From Bacteroides ihuae (GTDB lineage Bacteria; Bacteroidota; Bacteroidia; Bacteroidales; Bacteroidaceae): DNA of 64,000 nt. The stretch's first letter is position 1, and every line of letters begins with the position of its first letter. Shown here one piece after another: positions 47,761-57,409 of the stretch. Made by a program: the position numbers and the translations under genes. The stretch covers positions 1-64,000 of the forward strand of contig NZ_FNVX01000003.1 of the NCBI RefSeq assembly GCF_900104585.1, in the 5' to 3' direction. A model generated the notes under the pieces. The model did not search any database. It was not told the origin of the DNA and saw only the letters and a program-made list of their open reading frames with translations.

Positions 47761-50700
47761 ATGAAAAAAAATCATTTAATTATTGCATTAAAGCCTAAAT
47801 GCACTTTAAATCTAAAACTTCCTTTAGTTATGAAGATTAGTTTAGTTTTACTGTTTTTTGTGGTCCTACAACTCCATGCCACAACTGGTTTTGCCCAAAG
47901 AACAAGAGGACCCATTAGTAAATCTAATTCCTCTATAGAACAAGTTTTGAATTTAATTGAACAAACTTCTGATTATGTGTTTTTGTATAATGATAAAACA
48001 ATAAATACAAATAGAATTGTTTCCGTTAATAACAAGAGTGGAAAAATTCCCGAAATACTCGATGAGATATTTCATGGAACGAATATTACCTACACCATTG
48101 TAGATAAACAAATTATTCTTTCAACAAACAAAGTGAATGCCGTTGCACAACAGAATGACTTCATTGTTAGAGGAGTAGTGAAAGATGCAAATGGCGAAGC
48201 CTTGATTGGTGTTAATATCAAAGTCAAAGGTTCTACTACCGGTACTATAACCGATATCGATGGGAACTTCTCGCTGCAAGCGAAAAAGGGAGCTGTCTTT
48301 ATTGTCTCGTATACAGGATATACATCAAAGAACATCACTATAGCCGATGCCCGATTATTGAACATCGTTCTTGAAGAAGATCGCATTCAATTGGGTGAAA
48401 TTGTAGTTACTGCTCTGGGTATTAAGAAAGAGGCAAAATCTCTATCTTACAATGTGCAACAGGTGAGTAGTGACGAAATTACGCGCATAGCAGATGCTAA
48501 CTTTGTTAATAACTTGAATGGAAAGGTGGCGGGTGTTACCATTAATGCATCTTCATCCGGTGTGGGTGGTTCTTCTCGTGTAGTGATGCGCGGCACCAAG
48601 TCTATTAATGGCAATAATAATGCTCTTTATGTAGTAGACGGAATCCCCATGATCGAGATGAATAGAGCTTCGACTCAACCTACTGATTCTTATGAGGGAG
48701 CGGGCCAATCGGGTGATCCTATTTCCGGATTGAATCCGGATGATATAGAAAGCATTTCTGTTCTCAGCGGACCCTCTGCTGCTGCTTTGTATGGTAGTGC
48801 CGCTGCCAATGGAGTGGTGATGATTACTACTAAGAAAGGGAAGGAAGGACGTACCTTAGTTACTATTTCTAATAACACAACTTTTTCTGCTCCTCTTGTA
48901 TTACCGAAATTCCAAAACACGTATGGTCCGACTGAGGTAGGTAGCTACTATAGTTGGGGTAGTAAGTTAAATACACCTAGTAATTATGATCCGAAAGATT
49001 TCTTTCAGACAGGTTTGAATGTTACTAATACAGCTAGTCTCTCAACGGGTACAGATAAAAATCAGACTTATGTGTCTTTAGGTACTACCAATGCCAACGG
49101 AATTATTCATAATAACAACTATGAACGATACAATGCAACAGTTCGCAATGTTGCGAAGATGCTAAAAGATAAACTGACTCTTGATCTTAGTTTTATGCTT
49201 AGTTCTGTTAAAGAACAGAATATGACATCACAGGGGTTGTACTTTAATCCGCTGGTTTCGCTTTATCTGTTTCCGGCCGGTGATGATTTTTCTAAAGTTC
49301 AGGCTTATCAACGATATGATGCCGGACGTAATTTAATGACTCAGTATTGGCCTTACAGCACAAGTTTGGCTATGCAAAATCCTTATTGGATAACAGAACA
49401 TATTAATATGCCTAATCATAAAAACCGTTACATGGCTACGGCATCGGTGAAGTATGATTTTGCTAAATGGATTAATTTGAGTGCGCGTGCTAAGATGGAC
49501 CGCAACAATGAGCGTCGTGAACGCATGTATGATGCCGGAACAAATACATTGTTTGCATCCAAGTATGGCTACTATTCAAAGAGCAATATTGAAAATCAGC
49601 AAGTATACGGTGAATTGTTGTTGAATATCAATAAGTACTTTGTTGACAATACCCTCAATGTGACAGCTAATGTGGGAGCAAACTTTGAAAATAATGATTA
49701 TCAATCTGATTACTTTGGAGGGAAATTAAAGTCAGTAGCCAATCTCTTCACTTTTGGGAATGTAGATCCATCTGAGAAAAATCTGGCTAACCAGTATGCA
49801 TATCACTTAAAGAAACGTGCGGTATTTGCCAGTGCACAGGTAGGCTATAAATCTAGGGTTTATTTAGATGTGACTGCCCGTAATGATTGGTCATCTACAT
49901 TTAAAGGAACGAATACCAATTCATTCTTCTATCCTTCTATCGGCCTTTCGGGAATTATAACTGATCTTTTTCATTGTAGTACAGATGTAATGCCTTATAT
50001 GAAAGTGCGTGTATCGTATTCAGAAGTAGGTAACTCTCCCGAAATGTTCCTCGCTGTTCCTACTTATGCACTGGTCGACGGTGTTCCGGTTACTCAATCT
50101 CGTCGTCCTAATCCAAACCTGAAGCCTGAACGTACTAAATCATGGGAAGTAGGTGCTAATTTTGTTTTCTTTAAAAATAGATTGAAGCTGGATGCATCAC
50201 TATATAGTTCACGGACCTATAACCAATTTTTCGAACGTACGCTTTCTTCTACTACCGGATATAAATCTGAAGTTGTTAATGGAGGTCGTGTAGATAATAA
50301 GGGTCTTGAGTTGTCTTTGCGCTATGAGGATCACTGGGGAAACTTTGGTTGGAATTCTTATCTGACTTATTCTTTAAATAAAAATAAGGTGGTAGAACTG
50401 CTGCGAGATTATAAGGATCCTTATACACATGAGCTTACTACATTAGATAAAATAGACATGGGAGGAACAAGCATGTACAAGATGATGTTGTTTGAGGGAG
50501 GCTCTATTGGCGATATTTACGTCAATACTCTTCGTACCGATGAACACGGAGCTATTTACGTTCACCCTTCTGATCAGCAGGTTGTAACTCAGCCCGATGT
50601 TTTTGTAAAAGCCGGCAACAGTGCTCCTAAGTATAACCTTGGTTGGGGCAACACTTTTACTTATAAAAATATTTCATTGGGGTGCTTGTTTACGACCCGT

Positions 50701-51129
50701 GTAGGTGGTATAGTGGTATCTCAGACACAAGCTACAATGGATGCTTTCGGATCGTCAAAGGCTACTGCCGATGCTCGCGATAATGGAGGAGCTATTGTCA
50801 ATGGTCGTCCCATCGGAGCAGAAGACTACTACAACAAGATTGGAAGTGTTGGTAGTCAAGGGGGAATTGGATCTATGTACACCTATAGTGCAACCAATGT
50901 CCGCTTGGCTGAGTTGTCGTTGGGCTATGAAGTACCGATCACTCAGTATGTGAATTGGATGAAAGGATTGAACGTATCATTTATAGGAAAGAATCTCTTC
51001 TTCCTTTATAGAAAGGCTCCGTTTGATCCGGAACTGACTGCAAGTACCGGCACTTACTTTCAAGGCATTGATATGTTTATGTCGCCAAGCTTGCGTAACC
51101 TGGGATTTTCTGTGAAAGTTAAATTCTAA
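47761..51129 (+). CDS. susC-like: SusC/RagA TonB-linked outer-membrane receptor with STN domain
   Basis: 1122 residues. Signal region to about residue 46. STN (secretin/TonB short N-terminal) domain about 52-122 ('SIEQVLNLIEQTSDYVFLYNDKTI'). Carboxypeptidase-D-like domain about 130-208 ('IVRGVVKDANGEALIGVNIKVKGSTTGTITDIDGNFSL'). Plug from about 215 ('VVTALGIKKEAKSLSYNVQQV', 'VVDGIPM'), then a 22-strand-type barrel ending 'SLRNLGFSVKVKF' with terminal Phe. The STN domain marks a transducer working with the FecR/ECF pair upstream. With the SusD, GH18 and DUF1735 genes it forms a likely N-glycan locus. Confidence 0.95.
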   Translation: MKKNHLIIALKPKCTLNLKLPLVMKISLVLLFFVVLQLHATTGFAQRTRGPISKSNSSIEQVLNLIEQTSDYVFLYNDKTINTNRIVSVNNKSGKIPEILDEIFHGTNITYTIVDKQIILSTNKVNAVAQQNDFIVRGVVKDANGEALIGVNIKVKGSTTGTITDIDGNFSLQAKKGAVFIVSYTGYTSKNITIADARLLNIVLEEDRIQLGEIVVTALGIKKEAKSLSYNVQQVSSDEITRIADANFVNNLNGKVAGVTINASSSGVGGSSRVVMRGTKSINGNNNALYVVDGIPMIEMNRASTQPTDSYEGAGQSGDPISGLNPDDIESISVLSGPSAAALYGSAAANGVVMITTKKGKEGRTLVTISNNTTFSAPLVLPKFQNTYGPTEVGSYYSWGSKLNTPSNYDPKDFFQTGLNVTNTASLSTGTDKNQTYVSLGTTNANGIIHNNNYERYNATVRNVAKMLKDKLTLDLSFMLSSVKEQNMTSQGLYFNPLVSLYLFPAGDDFSKVQAYQRYDAGRNLMTQYWPYSTSLAMQNPYWITEHINMPNHKNRYMATASVKYDFAKWINLSARAKMDRNNERRERMYDAGTNTLFASKYGYYSKSNIENQQVYGELLLNINKYFVDNTLNVTANVGANFENNDYQSDYFGGKLKSVANLFTFGNVDPSEKNLANQYAYHLKKRAVFASAQVGYKSRVYLDVTARNDWSSTFKGTNTNSFFYPSIGLSGIITDLFHCSTDVMPYMKVRVSYSEVGNSPEMFLAVPTYALVDGVPVTQSRRPNPNLKPERTKSWEVGANFVFFKNRLKLDASLYSSRTYNQFFERTLSSTTGYKSEVVNGGRVDNKGLELSLRYEDHWGNFGWNSYLTYSLNKNKVVELLRDYKDPYTHELTTLDKIDMGGTSMYKMMLFEGGSIGDIYVNTLRTDEHGAIYVHPSDQQVVTQPDVFVKAGNSAPKYNLGWGNTFTYKNISLGCLFTTRVGGIVVSQTQATMDAFGSSKATADARDNGGAIVNGRPIGAEDYYNKIGSVGSQGGIGSMYTYSATNVRLAELSLGYEVPITQYVNWMKGLNVSFIGKNLFFLYRKAPFDPELTASTGTYFQGIDMFMSPSLRNLGFSVKVKF

Positions 51130-51151
51130 TCAACCTTAAAATTTAGAAGAT

Positions 51152-52753
51152 ATGATATTGAACAAAATATTATCATGGAACAAGCTTTCTGTTATTGGAA
51201 TGTCTTTGATTCTATTAAATAACACTTCGTGCATTGACTATGCGGATAACGTAAATCCGAATGAAGTCACCGAGGAAATGATGGCGGCGGATAACCTGAA
51301 GACAGGGGCCTTTTTCTCACAGATGTTGCGCAGGGTTGTTATCATTAGTGATGGTGGCACACTGGATTCTGACTATCAGATTGCTCAGAATCTGTCGCAT
51401 GATCTTTTTTCCGGTTATATTGCTGCTACACTGGGTTCTACCAATCACAATGGACAGTATAACTTTCAGGAGCAGTGGGTAAATGCTACTTTTGATTACG
51501 CTTATACCGGGATTATGGCTCCTTGGCAGAATATTCATAAAATAGCGACTGAACAGAAATTATCGGAAATTGATGCGTTGGCCACGGTAGTAAAGGTGGA
51601 AGGCATGCACCGTATTGCTGATAGCTTCGGTCCGATACCTTATGTGAATTTTGGCTCTTCCAGTCTATACGATCCGATGGATCAGGTTTATAGCAAATTC
51701 TTTGAAGAGCTGGATAATGCCATTGAAGTTTTAGGTAACTATGTGAATGGCAATAAAGAGGCGAAATTAATGAGCGATTATGATTACGTATATGGTGGTG
51801 ATGTAAAAAAGTGGGTGAAATTTGCTAATACGCTACGTTTACGCCTTGCTATTCGCATTGCTTACGCCAATTCTTCGCTAGCTAAGCAAGAAGCTGAAAA
51901 ATCAACACAAAATGTGTTTGGTTTTATTGAGAGCAAAGCTGATCGTGCTGAGCTTTCACATAATTCATTGAGCTATCATCATCCGTTACAAGAAATTGCT
52001 TATAATTTTAACTCAGGTGATTGTCGTCCTGGTGCTTCAATCGTTACTTATATGGGTGGTTTGAATGATCCGCGTATTAGTCGCTATTTTACTAAGGCTA
52101 CGGCTGATGGTAAATATCATGGTGTACGTATTGGCATCACGACAAGCAATATGAGTAACTACCAAGGTGCTAAAATCTCGAATTTGAACATGGATCGTGC
52201 TTCTACTCCTGTAGTGTGGATGACGGCTGCAGAATCATTCTTCCTACGTGCTGAAGGTGCATTACGTGGTTGGAATATGGGAACAGGTACGGCCAAATCA
52301 TTCTATGAGCAAGGTGTACGTGTGTCATTCGAAGAAAATACTGCTGGTAGTGCCGATACTTATTTGGCTGATGCTACCTCAACTCCAAGCTCTTTCACAG
52401 ATAATGTTGGTAGTGATAATTATACTTTTAGTAGTAAAGTGACTCCAGCATGGAGCGATAATGCAAACTTTGAAGGACAGCTGGAGCGTATTATTACACA
52501 GAAATGGATTGCAATGTACCCTGACGGCCCCGAAGGATGGAGCGAATATCGTCGTACAGGATATCCCGAATTAATTCCTGTTGTGAAAAACAGCAGTAAC
52601 GGTACCGTAGATGCTCAATTGCAAGTTCGTCGTTTGCCTTATACACGTGACGAAAAGATCAATAATGCTATTGGAGTTGCCAGTGGTATTGCTGCTCTAG
52701 GTGGTCAAGATAATGGTGGAACAAAACTATGGTGGGATAAGAAATCTCGATAA
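51152..52753 (+). CDS. susD-like: SusD/RagB-type starch-binding-like outer-membrane lipoprotein
   Basis: 533 residues, lipoprotein signal ending 'LLNNTSCIDYADN'. SusD-like motifs: 'NPNEVTEEMMAADNLKTGAFFSQM', 'YAYTGIMAPWQNIHKIA', 'VKVEGMHRIADSFGPIPYVNFGSSSLYDPMDQVYSKFFEELDNAIEVL', 'KFANTLRLRLAIRIAYA', 'MTAAESFFLRAEGALRGWNMGTGTAKSFYEQGVRVSF', and 'ALGGQDNGGTKLWWDKKSR' at the end. It forms the lid of the SusC transporter encoded 22 bp upstream and binds the glycan. Confidence 0.95.
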   Translation: MILNKILSWNKLSVIGMSLILLNNTSCIDYADNVNPNEVTEEMMAADNLKTGAFFSQMLRRVVIISDGGTLDSDYQIAQNLSHDLFSGYIAATLGSTNHNGQYNFQEQWVNATFDYAYTGIMAPWQNIHKIATEQKLSEIDALATVVKVEGMHRIADSFGPIPYVNFGSSSLYDPMDQVYSKFFEELDNAIEVLGNYVNGNKEAKLMSDYDYVYGGDVKKWVKFANTLRLRLAIRIAYANSSLAKQEAEKSTQNVFGFIESKADRAELSHNSLSYHHPLQEIAYNFNSGDCRPGASIVTYMGGLNDPRISRYFTKATADGKYHGVRIGITTSNMSNYQGAKISNLNMDRASTPVVWMTAAESFFLRAEGALRGWNMGTGTAKSFYEQGVRVSFEENTAGSADTYLADATSTPSSFTDNVGSDNYTFSSKVTPAWSDNANFEGQLERIITQKWIAMYPDGPEGWSEYRRTGYPELIPVVKNSSNGTVDAQLQVRRLPYTRDEKINNAIGVASGIAALGGQDNGGTKLWWDKKSR

Positions 52754-52792
52754 TATTGGAATGAACATTGTTTAATGTTAAAGATAAATACA

Positions 52793-53734
52793 ATGAAAAT
52801 AGATATAACAAGCTTGCTGACTTTCTGTATCGGGACATTTCTTCTTTATAGCTGCGATACAGATGTTGAGCCGTTACAAATTCAGAAATTGAATACTTAT
52901 GATGAGCAATACTTTCAGAATGTGCGTGACTATAAGAAGAGCAATCATGAGATAAGCTATGCTTATTATGAAGGTTGGTCACCGATAGAAGGTGTCACCG
53001 GGTATAAAAATCCGGCATCGTGGGGTGAACGTATGGTAGGATTGCCTGACAGTATTGATATCGTTAATCTTTGGATGGGCATACCTACGGCAGAGACTCA
53101 TCCTATAGCATACAATGACATGAAGTATTGTCAAGAAAAACTAGGAACGCGTTTTGTCATGCATGCCGATGCTTCTAATTATAGACATAAGTTTACGGTT
53201 GACGGTGTTGATTACGATCTTAGCCAGAATAAGGATGATGCAGCGATGGCTGCTTATGCAAAGTGGATTGTAAACCAAGTATTGGAACCGGGACTTGATG
53301 GTGTGGATGTAGACTGGGAAGGCTGGAGTGGTTCTGACTTAGTAAGACTGGTTAAAGAACTGGCTAAGTATTTCGGTCCTGAAGGTGAACAACCTGACAA
53401 ATTGCTGATAGTAGATTATTTTAGAGGGGCACCTCCAACAGATATTATACCCTATTGTGATTATATCGTTGAACAAGCTTATAGTAATCAGGTTGGCTTT
53501 TTAACCGAGCCTACTGGCTTTCCTTCAGAGAAAATGATCTATTGTGAAACATTCGGTGTCTTTTATGCCGATGGAGGTAGGCTGCTGGATTATGCAAGAT
53601 GGGAACCCGCCAAAGGTGACAAAGGTGGTTGTGGAGTCTTCTTTTTAGGGAGAAACTATTATTCTGCATCTGGTATACCTTATAATGAATTCCGAAAGGC
53701 TATTCAAATAATGAATCCTGCAATAAATAATTAA
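52793..53734 (+). CDS. Surface GH18 family endoglycosidase-like lipoprotein
   Basis: About 313 residues from ATG 52793 (MKIDITSLLTF), which puts the lipobox 'FLLYSCDTD' in place; an ATG six codons earlier is possible. The GH18 catalytic motif DxxDxDxE appears as 'LDGVDVDWEGW' (Asp169 to Glu176, catalytic acid Glu). The 'IDIVNLWMGIP' and 'YCDYIVEQAYSNQVGF' strands fit the TIM barrel of endo-beta-N-acetylglucosaminidases (Endo F/H type). Position behind SusC/D and before DUF1735 genes matches known N-glycan loci. It likely cuts the chitobiose core of N-glycans at the cell surface; specificity untested. Confidence 0.85.
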   Translation: MKIDITSLLTFCIGTFLLYSCDTDVEPLQIQKLNTYDEQYFQNVRDYKKSNHEISYAYYEGWSPIEGVTGYKNPASWGERMVGLPDSIDIVNLWMGIPTAETHPIAYNDMKYCQEKLGTRFVMHADASNYRHKFTVDGVDYDLSQNKDDAAMAAYAKWIVNQVLEPGLDGVDVDWEGWSGSDLVRLVKELAKYFGPEGEQPDKLLIVDYFRGAPPTDIIPYCDYIVEQAYSNQVGFLTEPTGFPSEKMIYCETFGVFYADGGRLLDYARWEPAKGDKGGCGVFFLGRNYYSASGIPYNEFRKAIQIMNPAINN

Positions 53735-53746
53735 ATAAGAATCATA

Positions 53747-54952
53747 ATGAAAACAGATATATTTAAATATTCTTTATTGGGAGTGGTGTTAGGACTATCG
53801 ATTATGAGTTGTACTGAAGGTGATAAATTTGACTATGGGAAAACAGTCGTACTTATCACTGGGACAGAAACGACACCTGTAACAAAGTTTGTAGTGGAGG
53901 ATACCCCCTCTACTTATGCTGTGACAGCTTCTGCAACTAATATAGTGGATAAAGATGTGAAAGTGACATTTGCCATTGATAATTCACAGGTGGAAGCTTA
54001 TAATAAAGAACATGGGACGAATTATTTTGCGCTTCCTGATGGAGCAGTTACATTAGACGATGCTAATGCGACGATTCAAGCAGGTAAGTCATTTTCAACC
54101 CCGACTACCGTAAAAGTGGTTTCTACCGAGAATTTTGCAGAAGGCCGTGTTTATGTTGTTCCGGTTACTATTGCGCAAGTGGATGGTCTTGATGTACTAC
54201 AATCCTCAAAGACTATCTTCTTGCAGATTTCACGAGTAATTCATTTTACTTCATTAAATATCAGCAATACGAATTTATATAGCAACTTCATTTTTGCTGA
54301 TGATAAAAAGCAAGAATTATCCAACTTTACTTATGAGATTAAATTCTATTCTGATGATTGGCATATTATTGCCCGTTTGTGTAGTTTTACCTCTAAGGAT
54401 GAACAACGTTCCAGTATGCTTCGGTTTGGTGAAAACGGGCAAGCTGTAAATGCTTTGCAGTGGGTGAGCCCAACTGGTAGTATTGTGTCGAGTACCCTCT
54501 TTAGTACGGGGCGTTGGTATACTGTTTCTTTAACTTATGATGGCAGTAAATTGACAATGTACGTTAATGGCGTAAAAGATGCAGAAGGCGCTGGAGATGG
54601 AAAACCTGTAGACTTTCAACGCTTTGAATTGGGCATGTCTTGGACCGGCTATCGTAGTTCTCAGTACTTCCATGGCCGAATTTCAGAAGTTCGAGTGTGG
54701 AGCCGCGCCTTGAATCCAGCTGAAATGCAAATGGGGCTTTGTGGGGTTGATCCGCAATCAGAAGGTTTGGTTGCTTACTGGAAAATGAATGAAGGTGAAG
54801 GGCATATATTCAAGGATGCAACGGGACATGGCTACGATATGGATTGGACAAACACTGCTCGCGAAATTAGTGAGGGGAAAGGGTTAGTCTATAAATTGGA
54901 TTATAGCTCGGCAATAGGATGGGATAGTGATGACAAGAATAAATGCAATTAA
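53747..54952 (+). CDS. DUF1735-LamG surface glycan-binding lipoprotein
   Basis: 401 residues, lipobox 'GLSIMSCTEGD'. N-terminal DUF1735 (about 30-165: 'VTASATNIVDKDVKVTFAIDNSQVEAYNKEHGTNYFALPDGAVTL') and a C-terminal LamG/concanavalin-like domain ('YSNFIFADDKKQELSNFTYEIKFYS', 'WYTVSLTYDGSKLTMYVNGVKD', 'FHGRISEVRVWSRALNPAEMQ', 'GLVAYWKMNEGEGHIFKDATGHGYDMDW'). It is probably a surface binding protein of the N-glycan locus. It is paralogous to the next gene, 15 bp away. Confidence 0.88.
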   Translation: MKTDIFKYSLLGVVLGLSIMSCTEGDKFDYGKTVVLITGTETTPVTKFVVEDTPSTYAVTASATNIVDKDVKVTFAIDNSQVEAYNKEHGTNYFALPDGAVTLDDANATIQAGKSFSTPTTVKVVSTENFAEGRVYVVPVTIAQVDGLDVLQSSKTIFLQISRVIHFTSLNISNTNLYSNFIFADDKKQELSNFTYEIKFYSDDWHIIARLCSFTSKDEQRSSMLRFGENGQAVNALQWVSPTGSIVSSTLFSTGRWYTVSLTYDGSKLTMYVNGVKDAEGAGDGKPVDFQRFELGMSWTGYRSSQYFHGRISEVRVWSRALNPAEMQMGLCGVDPQSEGLVAYWKMNEGEGHIFKDATGHGYDMDWTNTAREISEGKGLVYKLDYSSAIGWDSDDKNKCN

Positions 54953-54967
54953 TAAGAGGACGTTATT

Positions 54968-56260
54968 ATGAAAACATATCTATATAAATATTTCTGCGTA
55001 AGCTTTATGATGATTGCTACTTTATCACTACAATCTTGCAGTGACAAAGAGAGCTATGACGTTACAGGAAATTCTGCTAATAAAATATATGTTAATACGG
55101 GGAAATGGGTCGCAACGAATGCTCCTAAAAGTCTCTATTCTTTTAAAGTGATTCAGACTGAAACGGGTGCCGTTGGTGATGTCCATCTCCAATATCCTGT
55201 CCGCTCAACAAGGCCAATGAGTAGTTCCGTGACGGTTAAATCGGAGGTTGATAATTCTTTGATTGCAGCTTTTAATGAGAAATATAAAACGAATTATGTC
55301 GCATTTCCTGATGGTGTTTTTGACATGAGCAAAGCGCTAGCGAATATTGTTCAAGGGGATTATATATCAAAAGATTCTATCGAAGTTTCTATTGATCCTT
55401 CTAAGCTTTCTTTGCTTACTGAGAAGGCTTATTTAGCTCCTATCAGATTGACCTCTGTTTCCGGCAAAGGTGCAGAAGTAAGTTCCGATTATGCCAATAC
55501 TACTGTTTATCTTGTGGTTAATATAAAATCTACAGCGGGTTTTTTTACTGCATTAAATATGAATAACCCTGATTTATATAGTAATTATATTGCTCCGGAT
55601 AACTTAGCTGTTAATTTGGCAAATTACACATACGAAATTAAATGTTATATAAATGCTTGGCATAATACTCCTGAAAAAATCAGTCGTTTGTGCAGTTTTA
55701 CTTCCAAAAATGAATCAAACTCAAATATGCTTCGTTTTGGTGAGGGGGATGCGGATATAAACTCCTTGCAATGGGCTAAACCTGGGGGCAATATTTTTTC
55801 TAATACTCGATTTGATACAGGCAAGTGGTACACCATCTCTTTGACATACGATGGAAGTAAGTTTGTGATGTATGTCAATGGAGATAAAGATGTTGAATCT
55901 AATGGAACAGCTAATTGTACTTTTCAACGTTTTGAGTTGGGCATGTCTTGGGAAAATTATCCCTCTAAGCAATACTTTAATGGACGTGTGGCAGAAGTAC
56001 GTGTCTGGAATCGTGCTTTGACTACCAGTGAGTTAAAACTCGGACTTTGTAGTGTTGATCCTAAGTCTAACGGGTTAGTTGCTTACTGGAAATTGAATGA
56101 CGGTCAAGGGCATGTATTTAAAGATGCTACTGGTCATGGCTATGATATGGATTGGTCAAAAACATGGAGAGATAATACAGGAGATGGTACACTTAATCAA
56201 TTTGACAAGAGTACTGCTGTAAATTGGATTACTGATGACAAAAATAAATGTGAGGAGTAA
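54968..56260 (+). CDS. DUF1735-LamG surface glycan-binding lipoprotein (second copy)
   Basis: 430 residues, lipobox 'LSLQSCSDKE'. Same architecture as the preceding gene: DUF1735 ('VTVKSEVDNSLIAAFNEKYKTNYVAFPDGVFDM') then LamG ('NYTYEIKCYINAWHNTPEKISRLCSFTSKNESNSNMLRFGEGD', 'WYTISLTYDGSKFVMYVNGDKD', 'FNGRVAEVRVWNRALTTSELK', 'GLVAYWKLNDGQGHVFKDATGHGYDMDW'). The LamG halves of the two proteins are far more alike than the DUF1735 halves, suggesting tandem duplication with divergence of the N-terminal domain. Last of the first locus; a terminator follows. Confidence 0.88.
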   Translation: MKTYLYKYFCVSFMMIATLSLQSCSDKESYDVTGNSANKIYVNTGKWVATNAPKSLYSFKVIQTETGAVGDVHLQYPVRSTRPMSSSVTVKSEVDNSLIAAFNEKYKTNYVAFPDGVFDMSKALANIVQGDYISKDSIEVSIDPSKLSLLTEKAYLAPIRLTSVSGKGAEVSSDYANTTVYLVVNIKSTAGFFTALNMNNPDLYSNYIAPDNLAVNLANYTYEIKCYINAWHNTPEKISRLCSFTSKNESNSNMLRFGEGDADINSLQWAKPGGNIFSNTRFDTGKWYTISLTYDGSKFVMYVNGDKDVESNGTANCTFQRFELGMSWENYPSKQYFNGRVAEVRVWNRALTTSELKLGLCSVDPKSNGLVAYWKLNDGQGHVFKDATGHGYDMDWSKTWRDNTGDGTLNQFDKSTAVNWITDDKNKCEE

Positions 56261-56292
56261 TATCATACTTGCTAATTGAATTAGATATTTTT

Positions 56293-56330
56293 GAGAGGTG
56301 ATTTTCGTAATTGTAAGTCGCCTCTCTTTC
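56293..56330 (+). terminator. Terminator of the first SusC/D locus
   Basis: GAGAGGTGATTT (56293-56304) pairs with AAGTCGCCTCTC (56315-56326) using G-U pairs, followed by TTTCC. Confidence 0.65.
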
Positions 56331-56350
56331 CTGACAATAATTAATATAGC

Positions 56351-57085
56351 ATGAAAAGTTTTACTGTACTATTTGTTTTAGTAGCCGTTTTGGGTAGTCA
56401 GCTCTATTCGCAAACTGTTTCTAAAGTTATTTCTTTTGAAGAAAGAGTCTTTGACTTTGGACAAATTAAGGAAAAGGATGGGAAAGTATCTCATACTTTT
56501 GTGTTTCGGAATGAAGGTAAGATGCCCATTGCTATAAATGGCGTAACTAGCGGTTGCGGTTGTACAACTTCTAGCTACTCTAAAGAACCTCTTAGAACAG
56601 GAAGTAAAGGGAAGGTGACGATTACATTCAATCCTCTTTATCGTCCCGGATTTTTCTCCAAAGAGATCGTCGTTTTGAGTAATGACGGTAAAAACTTTAA
56701 TCGAATATGGGTGAAAGGTCGAGTTGTTCCGTATGCACATCCTGTGGAGGAAGATTACCCTTATGAATTTGGTGATGGATTGCACCTAAATCTGAAAGTA
56801 TTAGTTTTTGGTACGCTTGTTTCCGGAAAGACTAATCAAATAGAGTTACGCTATGCCAATGACACTAATAAACCAATGTCGCTAAACTTTATTGTTGCTG
56901 GTAGTGACAAAAACTTAAAATTCTCGAATCCTAAAAAAATACTTCCTAAGCAGCGGGGCAAGATGATTTTTAGTTATACAATGCCCAAGAATATTCATGG
57001 CGAAAAGGCCATAAATATTTATCCTGTTGTAAATGGGAAGAAACTCTCCAACTGGCTTCAAGCAAAGATTATGGGCGTTTATTAG
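56351..57085 (+). CDS. DUF1573 family exported protein
   Basis: 244 residues, signal peptide 'SFTVLFVLVAVLGSQLYS'. DUF1573/ASPM-SPD-2-Hydin-like Ig fold: 'ISFEERVFDFGQIKEKDGKVSHTFVFRNEGKMPIAINGVTSGCGCTTSSYSKEPLRTGSKGKVTITFNPLYRPGFFSKEIVV', with the family's GCGCT Cys pair. A second similar Ig-like domain follows (about 150-240). Common periplasmic or surface protein of Bacteroidota with unknown role. It stands between the two SusC/D loci with no clear tie to either. Confidence 0.88.
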   Translation: MKSFTVLFVLVAVLGSQLYSQTVSKVISFEERVFDFGQIKEKDGKVSHTFVFRNEGKMPIAINGVTSGCGCTTSSYSKEPLRTGSKGKVTITFNPLYRPGFFSKEIVVLSNDGKNFNRIWVKGRVVPYAHPVEEDYPYEFGDGLHLNLKVLVFGTLVSGKTNQIELRYANDTNKPMSLNFIVAGSDKNLKFSNPKKILPKQRGKMIFSYTMPKNIHGEKAINIYPVVNGKKLSNWLQAKIMGVY

Positions 57086-57409
57086 CTGTTTTCCAGATAT
57101 TGGATAGGTATTAGAAAGATGTTTATACTTTATCTTTTTTCATATTCTGTCTCGCATGAGACTGGATGAGAAACTTTCTCAACTACTCTGTCTGTTATAG
57201 GCTATAAGATATTGCTAAACAGTTTGGCCGATATGTGAAACTTTATATGTTATAATGATATTTCGGCTTCTACTTTGAGGGTATTATTTGCTAATTTCAT
57301 TCTTTTTACGTTTTTAGTTGCTTATCTCTCTAAAACAGTCTATTTTTGACTACAGATAAAAACGAAATGATTAGGCTGAATAATTTAAGCTTAATTGGAA
57401 AGATCTTAA
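57086..57409. other. Non-coding gap before the second sigma gene
   Basis: 324 bp, AT-rich. A short hairpin GTCTC-GCAT-GAGAC lies at 57149-57162. No promoter matching the house-keeping consensus was convincing, which would fit ECF-dependent transcription. No gene seen. Confidence 0.4.
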
